Source of the DNA: Belnapia sp.
GTDB lineage: Bacteria; Pseudomonadota; Alphaproteobacteria; Acetobacterales; Acetobacteraceae
Assembly (NCBI GenBank): GCA_028291445.1
Contig: JAQGIA010000042.1
Coordinates: 1-11,230 of the forward strand
Length of the DNA: 11,230 bases
Reading direction: 5' to 3'
Shown: in pieces, positions 1-6,643 of the stretch
Numbering within the stretch: the stretch's first letter is position 1
Layout of the letters: the number at the start of each line of letters is the position of its first letter
Made by a program: the position numbers and the translations under genes
The notes under the pieces: generated by a model
Told to the model about the DNA's origin: nothing
Seen by the model: the letters and a program-made list of their open reading frames with translations, nothing else
Databases searched by the model: none

Positions 1-635
1 AGCATATCCACCCGAAGACCCTGGTGGTGAATGACCCGGCCAGCGTCCGCAACGCGCCGGAGAAGCTGTTCGTCCTGCACTTCCCCGAGCTGATGCCGGA
101 GACGCTGGTGACCGCCGACCGGCGGCAGATCCTGCGCTTCCGCGAGAAGCACCAGGACATCATCGTCAAGCCGCTGTTCGGCAATGGCGGGGCCGGCGTG
201 TTCCACATCAAGCCGGGCGATTCCAACCTGAACTCGCTGATCGAGATGTTCACCGAACGCTCGCGCGAGCCGCTGATGGTGCAGCGCTACGTCCCCGAGG
301 TGCGCCTGGGCGACAAGCGGATCATCCTGGTCGATGGCGTGCCGATGGGCGCGATCAACCGGGTGCCGGCGGCGGGCGAGGCGCGCAGCAACATGCATGT
401 CGGCGGCCGGCCGGAAGCGACCACGCTGACCGCGCGGGAGCACGAGATCTGCGCCCGTATCGGGCCGGAGCTGAAGGCGCGGGGCATGATCTTCGTCGGC
501 ATCGACGTGATCGGCGACTACCTGACCGAGATCAACGTGACCTCGCCGACCGGCTTGCAGGAGATCGCCCGCTTCGACGGGGTGCATCTGGAACAGGCTA
601 TCTGGGATGCGATCGAGGCGAAGCGGGCGGGCTGA
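1..635 (+). CDS. gshB: Glutathione synthase, C-terminal two thirds (5' end outside window)
   Basis: ATP-grasp ligase that joins glycine to gamma-glutamylcysteine in the last step of cytosolic glutathione synthesis. The frame is open from base 3 and enters the window in mid-protein ([12 protein letters not shown]), so the first in-window GTG at 24 is not the real start. About 210 residues are visible. E. coli GshB has 316, so about 105 N-terminal residues lie to the left. Family landmarks are the VRNAPEKLF segment after the substrate lid, the ATP-binding Gly-rich loop [10 protein letters not shown], the [18 protein letters not shown] strand, and the C-terminal signature [13 protein letters not shown] that binds metal and substrate. 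The gene ends TGA at 633-635 and converges on the next gene with 7 bp between stops. The stop codon lies in a 10-bp tandem repeat (631-660). Family assignment is secure. Confidence 0.96.
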   Translation, partial: HIHPKTLVVNDPASVRNAPEKLFVLHFPELMPETLVTADRRQILRFREKHQDIIVKPLFGNGGAGVFHIKPGDSNLNSLIEMFTERSREPLMVQRYVPEVRLGDKRIILVDGVPMGAINRVPAAGEARSNMHVGGRPEATTLTAREHEICARIGPELKARGMIFVGIDVIGDYLTEINVTSPTGLQEIARFDGVHLEQAIWDAIEAKRAG

Positions 636-660
636 ATTCGGCTCAATTCGGCTTAATTTC
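631..660. repeat. Three imperfect tandem copies of a 10-bp unit across converging stop codons
   Basis: The units GCTGAATTCG, GCTCAATTCG and GCTTAATTTC lie head to tail with no gaps. The first supplies the gshB TGA (633-635). The second and third form the end of the opposing ATP-grasp gene (its TGA is at 643-645) and its last residues EIKPN. Confidence 0.85.
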
Positions 661-1689
661 CCGGTGCCAGGGGGCCTTAAGCCATTGGCGCCACAGGGGA
701 ACAGACTGCGTAATTAAAGTTTTATGCCCAGCGGCCACCGGCTGCCGCGCGCCCTCGGCCCACATGTCGCCGAGGATGCGATCATGTTCCGGCGGACCCA
801 GGGGCACGCCGCAGCCGCCGGAGTAATGCGTGACCTCGCTGAACCATGGCTGCCCTTCGACCAGGTAGAAATCGATGCGCACCGCATCGAACCCGGCGCC
901 CAGGCTGGCGGCGAGGTCGTGCAGCACGCGGGCCTCGGCGGGTGGGCCGGCATAATCGGGATGGTCGGCATGACGCAGCCGGCCGAGGTCGATCGGCCGC
1001 AGGGTCACCGGGTCGTAGAAGAACTCGCGCCGGTGCTCGGTGAAGCGCCCGAGATGAACCTGCAGCAGCCGCGGCCGGCCACCGAAGACATAGAGCTTGT
1101 AGTCTTCCGGCACGCCGCCATCGGCGCCGGCAAGGAACTCCTCGGCCAGGATGCGCGGCCGGATGTCACGGTAGCCCCATTCCCCGGTGCGGGCGTAGTA
1201 GTTCTCGGCCAGCCAGGCGTCGAGTTGCCGCGCCACGCTGGTGCGGCAGGCCGCCGCTTTGTCGGGAACCAGGATGTTGTAGCCCGAGCCGTGATTGGTC
1301 TTGAGGACGAAGCGGTTCGGCAGATCATCCCAGGGAATATCGTCGGCGCGGTCCCAGACGCCGAGCAGGGGGACCAGCATCTTGGTCCCGATTCGCGTCG
1401 CCACCCAGTCGCGCACCGCCAGCTTGTCGAGGGTCCGTGGGATGAGCGGGTTGCGGTCGTGCAGGATTTTCCAGGCCATCCGCTCGTTGAAGCTGCGTGG
1501 CCGCCGCAGGTTCGGTGCATAGCCGAGCGCGTCCTGCATCATCCGGCGCAGCCGCCGGGTCCGGCGAATGCGGTCCAGTGCAGGGATATGGTCGGCTACG
1601 TGGTGGAAGGCCCGGCGCAACACTCCGCGCAGGGACGCCGGCAGGGGCTGCGGCGTATCCTGGTCGATACTCGGATTATTGCGCGACAC
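643..1689 (-). CDS. TupA-like ATP-grasp fold protein (amidoligase/polysaccharide-associated family)
   Basis: 348 residues, GTG start at 1689 chosen because AGGA lies 6 nt upstream (1696-1699) and no longer in-frame alternative is as good. The N-terminal 50 residues are basic and helical. Residues 50-110 (ALGYAPNLRRPRSFNERMAWKIL, K89 region LDKLAVRDW) are typical of the ATPgrasp_TupA family, which is often annotated as glycosyltransferase-like or cell-surface polysaccharide protein. ATP-grasp features are the nucleotide-binding lysine region VLKTNHGSGYN (K130), ILAEEF (E183/E184), and the metal-binding end RIDFYLVEGQPWFSEVTHYSGG (D273, E285). Named members attach amino-acid-like groups to polymers (TupA makes teichuronopeptide). 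The substrate here cannot be told. There are no glycosyltransferase or capsule neighbours; it is a lone gene behind its own AT-rich promoter-like region. Function beyond ATP-grasp ligase is uncertain. Confidence 0.88.
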   Translation of the reverse strand: MSRNNPSIDQDTPQPLPASLRGVLRRAFHHVADHIPALDRIRRTRRLRRMMQDALGYAPNLRRPRSFNERMAWKILHDRNPLIPRTLDKLAVRDWVATRIGTKMLVPLLGVWDRADDIPWDDLPNRFVLKTNHGSGYNILVPDKAAACRTSVARQLDAWLAENYYARTGEWGYRDIRPRILAEEFLAGADGGVPEDYKLYVFGGRPRLLQVHLGRFTEHRREFFYDPVTLRPIDLGRLRHADHPDYAGPPAEARVLHDLAASLGAGFDAVRIDFYLVEGQPWFSEVTHYSGGCGVPLGPPEHDRILGDMWAEGARQPVAAGHKTLITQSVPLWRQWLKAPWHREIKPN

Positions 1690-1695
1690 GGCCGT

Positions 1696-1699
1696 TCCT
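1696..1699 (-). promoter_or_regulatory. Ribosome binding site deciding the GTG start of the ATP-grasp gene
   Basis: On the minus strand AGGA is followed by 6 nt (ACGGCC) and GTG. This supports the GTG at 1687-1689 as start. Confidence 0.6.
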
Positions 1700-1732
1700 A
1701 AAGTATATCTAATATATATTAGAGTAATAAGT
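1699..1732 (-). promoter_or_regulatory. AT-rich promoter/operator-like island upstream of the ATP-grasp gene
   Basis: 29 of 34 bases are A or T, in a window that is otherwise strongly GC-rich. It contains the perfect palindrome TCTAATATATATTAGA (1708-1723). On the minus strand TATACT (1702-1707) could serve as a -10 box, with a weak TTATTA 17 nt further upstream. That would put the transcript start almost on the ribosome binding site, so a -10 inside the palindrome is also possible. The AT content and palindrome are seen directly; the promoter role is inferred. Confidence 0.5.
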
Positions 1733-1913
1733 CATCTTTCGGCCTGGAGTTGTCCAGCGCAGGAGGCTTCACGAATGGGAATGGTGACGGCGTGATCCGG
1801 TCACGGCCCAGTGGTTTCGTTTGCGCACGGCCGGAGGACGGCGCCCGACTGCGCGCGCAGCCCCGCCGCGAGGCAGGGCCGTGAACGACGAGGGTATTAA
1901 GGATAACATTCCT

Positions 1914-1942
1914 ATAACCAAACGGCCTTGCCGAAGCAAGCC
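1914..1942 (-). terminator. Probable intrinsic terminator of the mla-type operon
   Basis: Read on the minus strand: GGCTTGC, loop TTCG, GCAAGGCC (7-bp stem with one bulged G and a UUCG tetraloop), then the moderately U-rich GTTTGGTTAT. It lies 84 nt past the stop codon of the last operon gene, the expected place. The U tract is interrupted by GG, so its strength is uncertain. Confidence 0.55.
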
Positions 1943-2026
1943 GAATCGGCTGGAACGGGCCGTGCTCAGCCCAAGCGGTCGTGCCCTACAAGAACCCGCT
2001 CGGAGCCTACCGCAAGCGGTCCAGCG

Positions 2027-2686
2027 CTAACGCCGCGCCGGGACCAGCCGCGCCAGGGTCTGTTCCACCTCGCCCAGCGCTGCTCCCAGCGCCGCGGACA
2101 TGGCCGCCGCGGCCTCCGACGCCGCCAGCTTGCCGTCGCGCCTGGCCCCGCCGGCGATGGGCGCGCTGCCTTCCGCAACGAACTGCCCAAGGATGCGGGC
2201 CTCGCCATTGCCGGTCTGCGGCTCCGCCAGCAGCAGCACCGAGAGCGCCGCGCGGCCAAGCCCGGCCGCCGGTTCGGCCTGCAGGCGGATCAGCTCGCCT
2301 TCCAGCACCACATCCGCCCGAAGGCGCGAGCCAGGCAGGGTGACGGCGGCGAAGCGGCCACTGGCGGCCAGCCAGCGGCGCAGCGCCTCCTCCACCAGAT
2401 CGGCTGGCGGGGCGGTCCATTCCTGCCAGTATTCGGTGCCGACCTGGCCATTGGCGCCCAACAACCGGAGGCCGCGGACATCGAGGCCGGGCGCCGCCCG
2501 CAGGGTGCGGACCAGCAATACGGGGGCTCCCCGGCTTGGCGGGCCGCCGCGCTGCGGGCGTTCCGGCGCCAGGGCATAGCGCTGGACTTCCTGGTAGGGG
2601 CGGTCGGGCAGCACGCTGCACCCGCTCAAGGAGGCAAGCGCCAGGAACAGGGCGCTGCGGCGGGCAAGCTTGGGGCGTTCGGTCAT
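2027..2686 (-). CDS. PqiC-like ABC transport auxiliary lipoprotein
   Basis: 219 residues, ATG at 2684-2686 with GGAG 8 nt upstream. Residues 1-23 are a lipoprotein signal peptide (basic n-region, hydrophobic LFLALA, lipobox LSGC, lipidated C23). Ser at +2 favours release to the outer membrane by Lol. The mature part (VLLVRTLRAAPGLDVRGLRLL, then EYWQEWTAPPADLVEEALRRWLAASGRF) is the ABC_trans_aux/PqiC fold: one conserved strand set followed by a segment that pairs with helix 'DLVEEAL'. Members form the outer-membrane-side partner of MCE transporters, in place of the MlaA/MlaC parts of the E. coli Mla system. Its start overlaps the mlaD stop as ATGA (2683-2686), so translation is probably coupled. 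Last gene of the operon. A longer upstream open frame to 3256 is antisense-like noise inside mlaD. Confidence 0.88.
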   Translation of the reverse strand: MTERPKLARRSALFLALASLSGCSVLPDRPYQEVQRYALAPERPQRGGPPSRGAPVLLVRTLRAAPGLDVRGLRLLGANGQVGTEYWQEWTAPPADLVEEALRRWLAASGRFAAVTLPGSRLRADVVLEGELIRLQAEPAAGLGRAALSVLLLAEPQTGNGEARILGQFVAEGSAPIAGGARRDGKLAASEAAAAMSAALGAALGEVEQTLARLVPARR

Positions 2687-3702
2687 CGGCGGGTCTCCGG
2701 CGCGGGCGGCGGGGCGCCGAAGATCGCCTGGGACGGGTTGCGGCGGAGGGATTCCGTCGTGTCCCGCAGATTGCCCACGGCAGCCCGCAGATCGCGCAGG
2801 ATGGGCGCGAGTTCCGCGGTCAGGTCGGTGGTGGCGCCGCGGGCGGTGCGCACCCCGCCTTCCAGGCTGCTGATGGTCGCCGGCAGCCTGCCCACCGCGC
2901 TGCGCAGCTCGGCGGCGGCACCGGCGGCATTGGTCAGCGCCTGCTGCACCTCGCGGCTGGCCAGCAGGGCGCGGGCATCGGTCGCCACGCCGCGCAGCTC
3001 GGCCAGGGTATCCGGCACGTGGGCGGCCTCGACCTGGGACCGCAACCCGCCGAGCAGCGAGGATGCCTCCTTCAGCGCCAGCGCCAGGTCGCCGTCGCGC
3101 AGCTGGCCGCGGGCATCGGCGACCAGGCCGATGACATTGTCCAGCAGGCCGGGCAGGTCGACGTCCTGCAATTTCTGCAGCAGCAATTCCGCCGCGCTCT
3201 GCACCTGGGCCACGGTGGAGGGCACCGCCGGGATATAGGCGTAGCGCGGCTCCCACGGCACCTCGCGCGGCGGGAAGCGCTCCGGGTCGATGAAGTCCAG
3301 TTCCAGGTAGTTCACCCCGGTGATGCCCTGGGCGGCGATCCGGACCCGGAGGCCGAGGCGGATCGCGTCCTCGATCGAGGGCACCTCGCCGACACGGGAG
3401 GTATCCACGGCGAAGCGGACGAAGACCAGTTGGAAGACCGAGCCGAAGGTATTGCGCTGGGCCGGATGGTATTCGGCGGCGACCAGCCCGACCTCGGCCA
3501 CGCGGCCCACCGCGACGCCGCGGTAGCGCACCGGGGAGCCGACATCGAGGCCCTGGACGGATTCCCGCAAATAGGTCTCGTAGGTGGTGCTGCTGGAGCC
3601 GAAGCGCGTCGAGGTGAAGAACAGGACGAAGCCGAGCGACAGCACCAGCCCGGCCACGACCAGGGCGCCGACGCGCAGGTAGAGCCCACGGGATTGCGGC
3701 AT
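2683..3702 (-). CDS. mlaD: MlaD-family MCE protein (membrane-anchored lipid-binding subunit)
   Basis: 339 residues, ATG at 3700-3702. Residues 8-30 form one N-terminal membrane helix (VGALVVAGLVLSLGFVLFF). Residues about 38-138 are a single MCE domain with GLDVGSPVRYRGVAVGRV near the start and GLRVRIAAQGITGVNYLELDF near the end, the typical pore-loop region. Residues about 160-325 are long, helical and heptad-like (QSAAELLLQKLQDV, TLAELRGVATDARALL, ITDL-type repeats). Such C-terminal helices in other MCE proteins build a tube across the periplasm. E. coli MlaD (183 aa) lacks such an extension; this is closer in design to Mce or TGD2 proteins. It should form a hexamer on the MlaE permease and pass phospholipid to or from the PqiC-like lipoprotein. 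Shine-Dalgarno is weak; translation may depend on the mini-ORF ending 4 nt before the start. Confidence 0.92.
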   Translation of the reverse strand: MPQSRGLYLRVGALVVAGLVLSLGFVLFFTSTRFGSSSTTYETYLRESVQGLDVGSPVRYRGVAVGRVAEVGLVAAEYHPAQRNTFGSVFQLVFVRFAVDTSRVGEVPSIEDAIRLGLRVRIAAQGITGVNYLELDFIDPERFPPREVPWEPRYAYIPAVPSTVAQVQSAAELLLQKLQDVDLPGLLDNVIGLVADARGQLRDGDLALALKEASSLLGGLRSQVEAAHVPDTLAELRGVATDARALLASREVQQALTNAAGAAAELRSAVGRLPATISSLEGGVRTARGATTDLTAELAPILRDLRAAVGNLRDTTESLRRNPSQAIFGAPPPAPETRR

Positions 3703-3706
3703 GCGG

Positions 3707-3748
3707 TCAGGTCCCGCCCGGCGGCGCGGCGATCCGGGCCGCCGTCAT
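3707..3748 (-). other. 13-codon mini-ORF linking mlaF and mlaD (possible coupling element)
   Basis: ATG at 3746-3748 overlaps the mlaF TGA as ATGA. The frame encodes MTAARIAAPPGGT and stops with TGA at 3707-3709, 4 nt before the mlaD ATG. Nothing suggests the peptide itself works. The exact spacing would let ribosomes leaving mlaF re-initiate and arrive at mlaD, which has only a weak Shine-Dalgarno. The ORF and spacing are seen; the coupling role is inference. Confidence 0.3.
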
Positions 3749-4545
3749 GCGAGTACCTCGCGGCGGAAGAAGGCCCGCACGGTGGGGTTGTCGCTCTCGT
3801 CGCGAAGCTTGCGGGGGTCGCCCTCGGCGATCATCCCCTTGGCCTCCTTGTCCAGCATGATGCATCGGTCACCGATCGCCAGGATTGATTGCAATTCGTG
3901 CGTCACCACCACGAAGGTGGTGCCGAGGTCGCGGGCGAGTTGCTTGATCAGCGCGTCGAGCCCGGCCGAGGTGATGGGGTCGAGCCCGGCCGAGGGCTCA
4001 TCCAGGAACAGGATCGGTGGGTCGAGCGCCATGGCCCGGGCGATGCCGGCGCGCTTGGCCATGCCGCCGGAGATCTCGGCCGGCAGCCGCCCGGCGGCAT
4101 CGGCCAGGCCGACCAGGCCGAGCTTGGCCTGGGCCACCAGGGCGCGGGCCTCGGGCGGCAGGCCGGTGTGCACCTCCAGCGGAACCTCGATGTTCTCGGC
4201 CAGGGTCTGCGAGCCGAACAGCGCGCCCGACTGCCACATGACGCCGATGCGGGTCAGCAGCGCGGTCCGGGCGGCGCCGCTGACCCCGCCCATTGGCTCG
4301 CCGAGGATGGCGATGCTGCCCTCGGCCGGCGGGTAGAGGCCGATCATGTGTTTCAGCAGCGTCGATTTGCCGCAGCCGGAGCCACCGAGGATGACGAAGA
4401 CCTCGCCGCGGCGGACCTCGAAGCTGACATGCTCGAAGATGGTGCGGCCGCCGAAGCGGGCGGCGAGGTCGTCGACCCGGATGACGGTTTCGCCCGGTGG
4501 CTCGCCCGGCGCCGCGGGCTTCGGGTTCGGCGTGGGACCGGCCAT
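3745..4545 (-). CDS. mlaF: MlaF-family lipid ABC transporter ATPase
   Basis: 266 residues, ATG at 4543-4545, just 2 nt after the mlaE stop. All ABC motifs are present: Walker A GGSGCGKS (54-61), Q-loop MWQSGALF (Q105), signature ISGGMAKR (158-165), Walker B ILFLDEP (178-184, catalytic E183), D-loop SAGLDP, and H-loop VVTHE (H216). The SGALF after the Q-loop, the GGMAKRAGIARA signature and the SAGLDPITSAG segment are characteristic of the MlaF/Ttg2A/TGD3 group rather than of general importers. It hydrolyses ATP on the inner face of the MlaE permease to drive lipid movement. The Pro-rich first 18 residues are an extra not seen in E. coli MlaF. The open frame continues upstream to 5334 in the wrong frame over mlaE, but only the part from 4545 encodes ABC sequence. 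Confidence 0.95.
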   Translation of the reverse strand: MAGPTPNPKPAAPGEPPGETVIRVDDLAARFGGRTIFEHVSFEVRRGEVFVILGGSGCGKSTLLKHMIGLYPPAEGSIAILGEPMGGVSGAARTALLTRIGVMWQSGALFGSQTLAENIEVPLEVHTGLPPEARALVAQAKLGLVGLADAAGRLPAEISGGMAKRAGIARAMALDPPILFLDEPSAGLDPITSAGLDALIKQLARDLGTTFVVVTHELQSILAIGDRCIMLDKEAKGMIAEGDPRKLRDESDNPTVRAFFRREVLA

Positions 4546-4547
4546 GC

Positions 4548-5681
4548 TCACCAGCCCAGCCGGTAGAACAGGATGGAGAAGACGCCGTCCAGCAGCACGA
4601 TGGAGACGATGCCGCCGACCACCGCCGAGGTCGCCGCGTCGCCCACCGCGCGCGGGCCGCGCCCGGCGCCGAGACCCGCGCGGCAGCCGACCAGCCCAAT
4701 CGAGAGGCCGAAGACGGCGGCCTTGAACAGCCCGCCGGCCAAGTCGTTCAGCCCGACCGCGGCCTGGAGCTGGGCGATGACGCCGACCGGGGGATAGCCC
4801 AGCGTGCCCATGACCACGCCCATGCCGATCAGGCCGGCAAGATCCATCAGCAGCGCCAGGATCGGCATGACCAGGGTCGCCGCCAGCAGCCGGGGCAGCA
4901 CGAGCCAGGCGATGGGGTCGATCCCCATGATCCGCAGCGCGTCCACCTCCTCGTTCACCGTCATGGTGCCGAGTTCGGCGGCATAGGCCGAACCGGTGCG
5001 GCCGGAGAGGATCACCGCAGCCATCAGCGGACCGAGTTCGCGCAGCAGCGAGATGCCGACGAGGTTGGGGATGAATATCTCGGCGCCGAAGCGGCGCATC
5101 GGGATGGAGGATTGGAAGGCGAGGATGACGCCGATGAGGAAGCCGAGCAGCACGGTGAGGCCGAAGGCCCGCAGCCCGGCCTCGTCCAGGTGGCGCAGCA
5201 CCTCGGCGAAGCGCAGCCGCCAGGGACGGCGGAGGGTGCCCAGGCCGGCGACCGCCGCCTCGCCGAGGAAGGCGATCTGGGACAGCATATCCTGGCCGCG
5301 CCGGACGGTGATCTGGCCGATCCAGCCGAGCCACGGCAGGGCGGCGGGGGGCGGCGCGCCCTGGGGGGCGGCGAGCGCCTGCCGGGTGCGGTCCAGCACC
5401 GCCTGCAGCGGGCCGGCGGCCAGGCCCTGGAATTGCGCCTCGCCAGCCAGGCTTTCCAGCCGCAGCAGCAGCACCGCGCCCGCGGTATCGAGGGCGGTGA
5501 CGCCGGCCAGGTCGAGGGTCAGCGGCTGAGCGCCCTTGGCCTTGCGCATCGCCTCCGGCCAGAGCCGGGCGGTGGCGCCGGCGTCGAGCGGCCCGGCGAA
5601 GGCAAGGCGGGTGCCGGCGCCATCGGCCTCGCTGGCCATCGTGGCAACGGGCTGGGTAGCGGCGGGCTGGGTGGCGGCCAT
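4548..5681 (-). CDS. mlaE: MlaE-family lipid ABC permease with N-terminal STAS (MlaB-like) domain
   Basis: 377 residues, ATG at 5679-5681, 2 nt after the methyltransferase stop. Residues 1-18 are low complexity (AATQP twice); Met15 is an alternative start. Residues about 22-105 are a STAS domain with LTLDLAGVTALDTAG (D65, T66 of the usual D-[ST]-[AS]-G turn), matching E. coli MlaB, which is a separate protein there. Residues about 125-377 are the MlaE permease: an amphipathic interface helix, TLLGFLIGVILAFQ-type first membrane helix (173-190), ELGPLMAAVILSGRTGSAYAAELGTM (215-240), the EEVDALRIMGIDP coupling motif (244-256), and C-terminal membrane helices ending near 375. It forms the dimeric membrane core. 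Fusion of STAS to MlaE is known in alphaproteobacteria and explains why no separate mlaB is present. Confidence 0.94.
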   Translation of the reverse strand: MAATQPAATQPVATMASEADGAGTRLAFAGPLDAGATARLWPEAMRKAKGAQPLTLDLAGVTALDTAGAVLLLRLESLAGEAQFQGLAAGPLQAVLDRTRQALAAPQGAPPPAALPWLGWIGQITVRRGQDMLSQIAFLGEAAVAGLGTLRRPWRLRFAEVLRHLDEAGLRAFGLTVLLGFLIGVILAFQSSIPMRRFGAEIFIPNLVGISLLRELGPLMAAVILSGRTGSAYAAELGTMTVNEEVDALRIMGIDPIAWLVLPRLLAATLVMPILALLMDLAGLIGMGVVMGTLGYPPVGVIAQLQAAVGLNDLAGGLFKAAVFGLSIGLVGCRAGLGAGRGPRAVGDAATSAVVGGIVSIVLLDGVFSILFYRLGW

Positions 5682-5683
5682 GC

Positions 5684-6586
5684 TCAGCGGGGCGGCAGTC
5701 GCAGCCGGCCGGCGGAGGGGGCCGGCTGCGGCCGTGCCACGGTGCGTGCGGGGGTGCGCGCCGGGCGGGGGCCGTGCATCGGGGCGGGCTGGCCGGCCAA
5801 GGCGTGGAACAGCACCGCGGCGGCGGCGGAGACGTTCAGGCTTTCCACCATGCCGCCGCCGGTCAGGGTGACCCCGGCCTCGCAGCAGTCGAGCACCGCA
5901 TCGGTCGGCCCCTGCTCCTCGTTGCCGAGCACCAGGGCGATGGGCCGGCCGCGCGGCAGGGCGGCGGGGGCGACCCCGCCGGCGGCGACGGCGGCGACCA
6001 CCAGATATTGCCCGCGCATGCCGCGGAGCAGGTTGGTCAGGTCCCGCGCCCGCAGCACCCGGAGCAATTCGAGCCCGCCCTCGGCGGTGCGGAAAGCGGC
6101 GTCCGACAGGTCGGCCTGGCGCTGGTCATCCGAGAGCAGCAGGCCGCGGCAGCCGAAGAATGCGGCGGAGCGGGCGATGGCACCGAGGTTGTGCGGATTG
6201 CCGATGCAATCCAGCACCGGCAGCAGCGGCGCCACCGGCAGGTCGGCCGGCAGGGCATGGCCGGGCAGGCGCTCGGCATAGCGGACCTGGGCAATGGCGC
6301 AGATCCCGCCATGGTGCGGCGTGCCGGCGATGCGGGCCAGCTCCTCGGCCGGGACCTCCCGGTAGGGCCGGCGGGTGCGGGCCAGATGGGCGCAGAGCGG
6401 CCCGGCGATGCGCCGCATGGCTTCCGTATAGAACAGCCGCTGCACCGCTTCCGGCCGGCGGAGGAACAGCGCGCGGACCGGGGCGGCGCCGCAGATGCGA
6501 TGCGGCTCGGGGGGCCGGGGCTGGTAGTCCGGATGGGGCGCCGTAAAGGATTCAGGCTGCAAGCAGGGTAATGACCTCGGGTTCAT
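5684..6586 (-). CDS. SpoU/TrmH-family RNA 2'-O-methyltransferase, YfiF-like
   Basis: 300 residues, ATG at 6584-6586; no clear Shine-Dalgarno. Residues 28-100 (HRICGAAPVRALFLRRPEAVQRLFYTEA, then AGTPHHGGICAIAQ) are the N-terminal RNA substrate-binding domain and closely resemble E. coli YfiF. Residues about 120-262 are the knotted SPOUT methyltransferase with motif 1 NPHNLGAIAR (N133, R139), RTAEGG (166-171), motif 2 LVLGNEEQG (218-226) and motif 3 VESLNVSAAAAVL (248-259), which together bind S-adenosylmethionine. Residues 268-300 form an Arg/Pro-rich basic tail that could aid RNA binding. The exact RNA target (tRNA or rRNA) cannot be told. It ends 2 nt before mlaE, so it appears to head the lipid-transport operon, a partner with no obvious functional link. 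Confidence 0.9.
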   Translation of the reverse strand: MNPRSLPCLQPESFTAPHPDYQPRPPEPHRICGAAPVRALFLRRPEAVQRLFYTEAMRRIAGPLCAHLARTRRPYREVPAEELARIAGTPHHGGICAIAQVRYAERLPGHALPADLPVAPLLPVLDCIGNPHNLGAIARSAAFFGCRGLLLSDDQRQADLSDAAFRTAEGGLELLRVLRARDLTNLLRGMRGQYLVVAAVAAGGVAPAALPRGRPIALVLGNEEQGPTDAVLDCCEAGVTLTGGGMVESLNVSAAAAVLFHALAGQPAPMHGPRPARTPARTVARPQPAPSAGRLRLPPR

Positions 6587-6643
6587 AAAGCGGGAGATAG
6601 GGGCAGTGGGGGCCGAATGCGCGTGGAAATAGCAGCGCTGCGT

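Larger units (their letters stand above)
1690..2026. other. 337-bp non-coding gap between the lipoprotein gene and the ATP-grasp gene
   Basis: No convincing gene is found here. Contents from low to high coordinate: Shine-Dalgarno of the ATP-grasp gene (1696-1699); an AT-rich island with a perfect 16-bp palindrome (1699-1732); a 6-codon plus-strand ORF (1775-1795) with AGGAGG at 1761-1766; a 9-bp perfect inverted repeat TCACGGCCC (1801-1809) / GGGCCGTGA (1876-1884); a 12-bp palindrome CTGCGCGCGCAG (1849-1860); an imperfect AT-rich inverted repeat (1893-1919); a terminator-like hairpin (1924-1942); and two copies of CAAGCGGTC (1972-1980, 2013-2021). The gap ends at the TAG of the lipoprotein gene. 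Confidence 0.7.

Noticed and set aside
1928..3238. 436-codon plus-strand open frame opposite the lipoprotein and mlaD genes
   Set aside because: It is antisense to two genes with clear lipoprotein and MCE features, and the translation is Arg/Ser/Pro-rich without motifs.
2687..3256. Long upstream extension of the lipoprotein frame
   Set aside because: It runs inside mlaD in another frame and is Arg/Gly/Pro-rich; the lipobox signal peptide and ATGA overlap define the real start.
4497..6281. 594-codon plus-strand open frame across mlaE and the methyltransferase
   Set aside because: Same reason: antisense to well-supported genes, with compositionally biased sequence and no start signal.
6632..6641. 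GCAGCGCTGC palindrome just past the dehydrogenase stop as a terminator
   Set aside because: No U tract follows, the stem is only 10 bp in total with no loop, and the next gene starts 46 nt later on the same strand.
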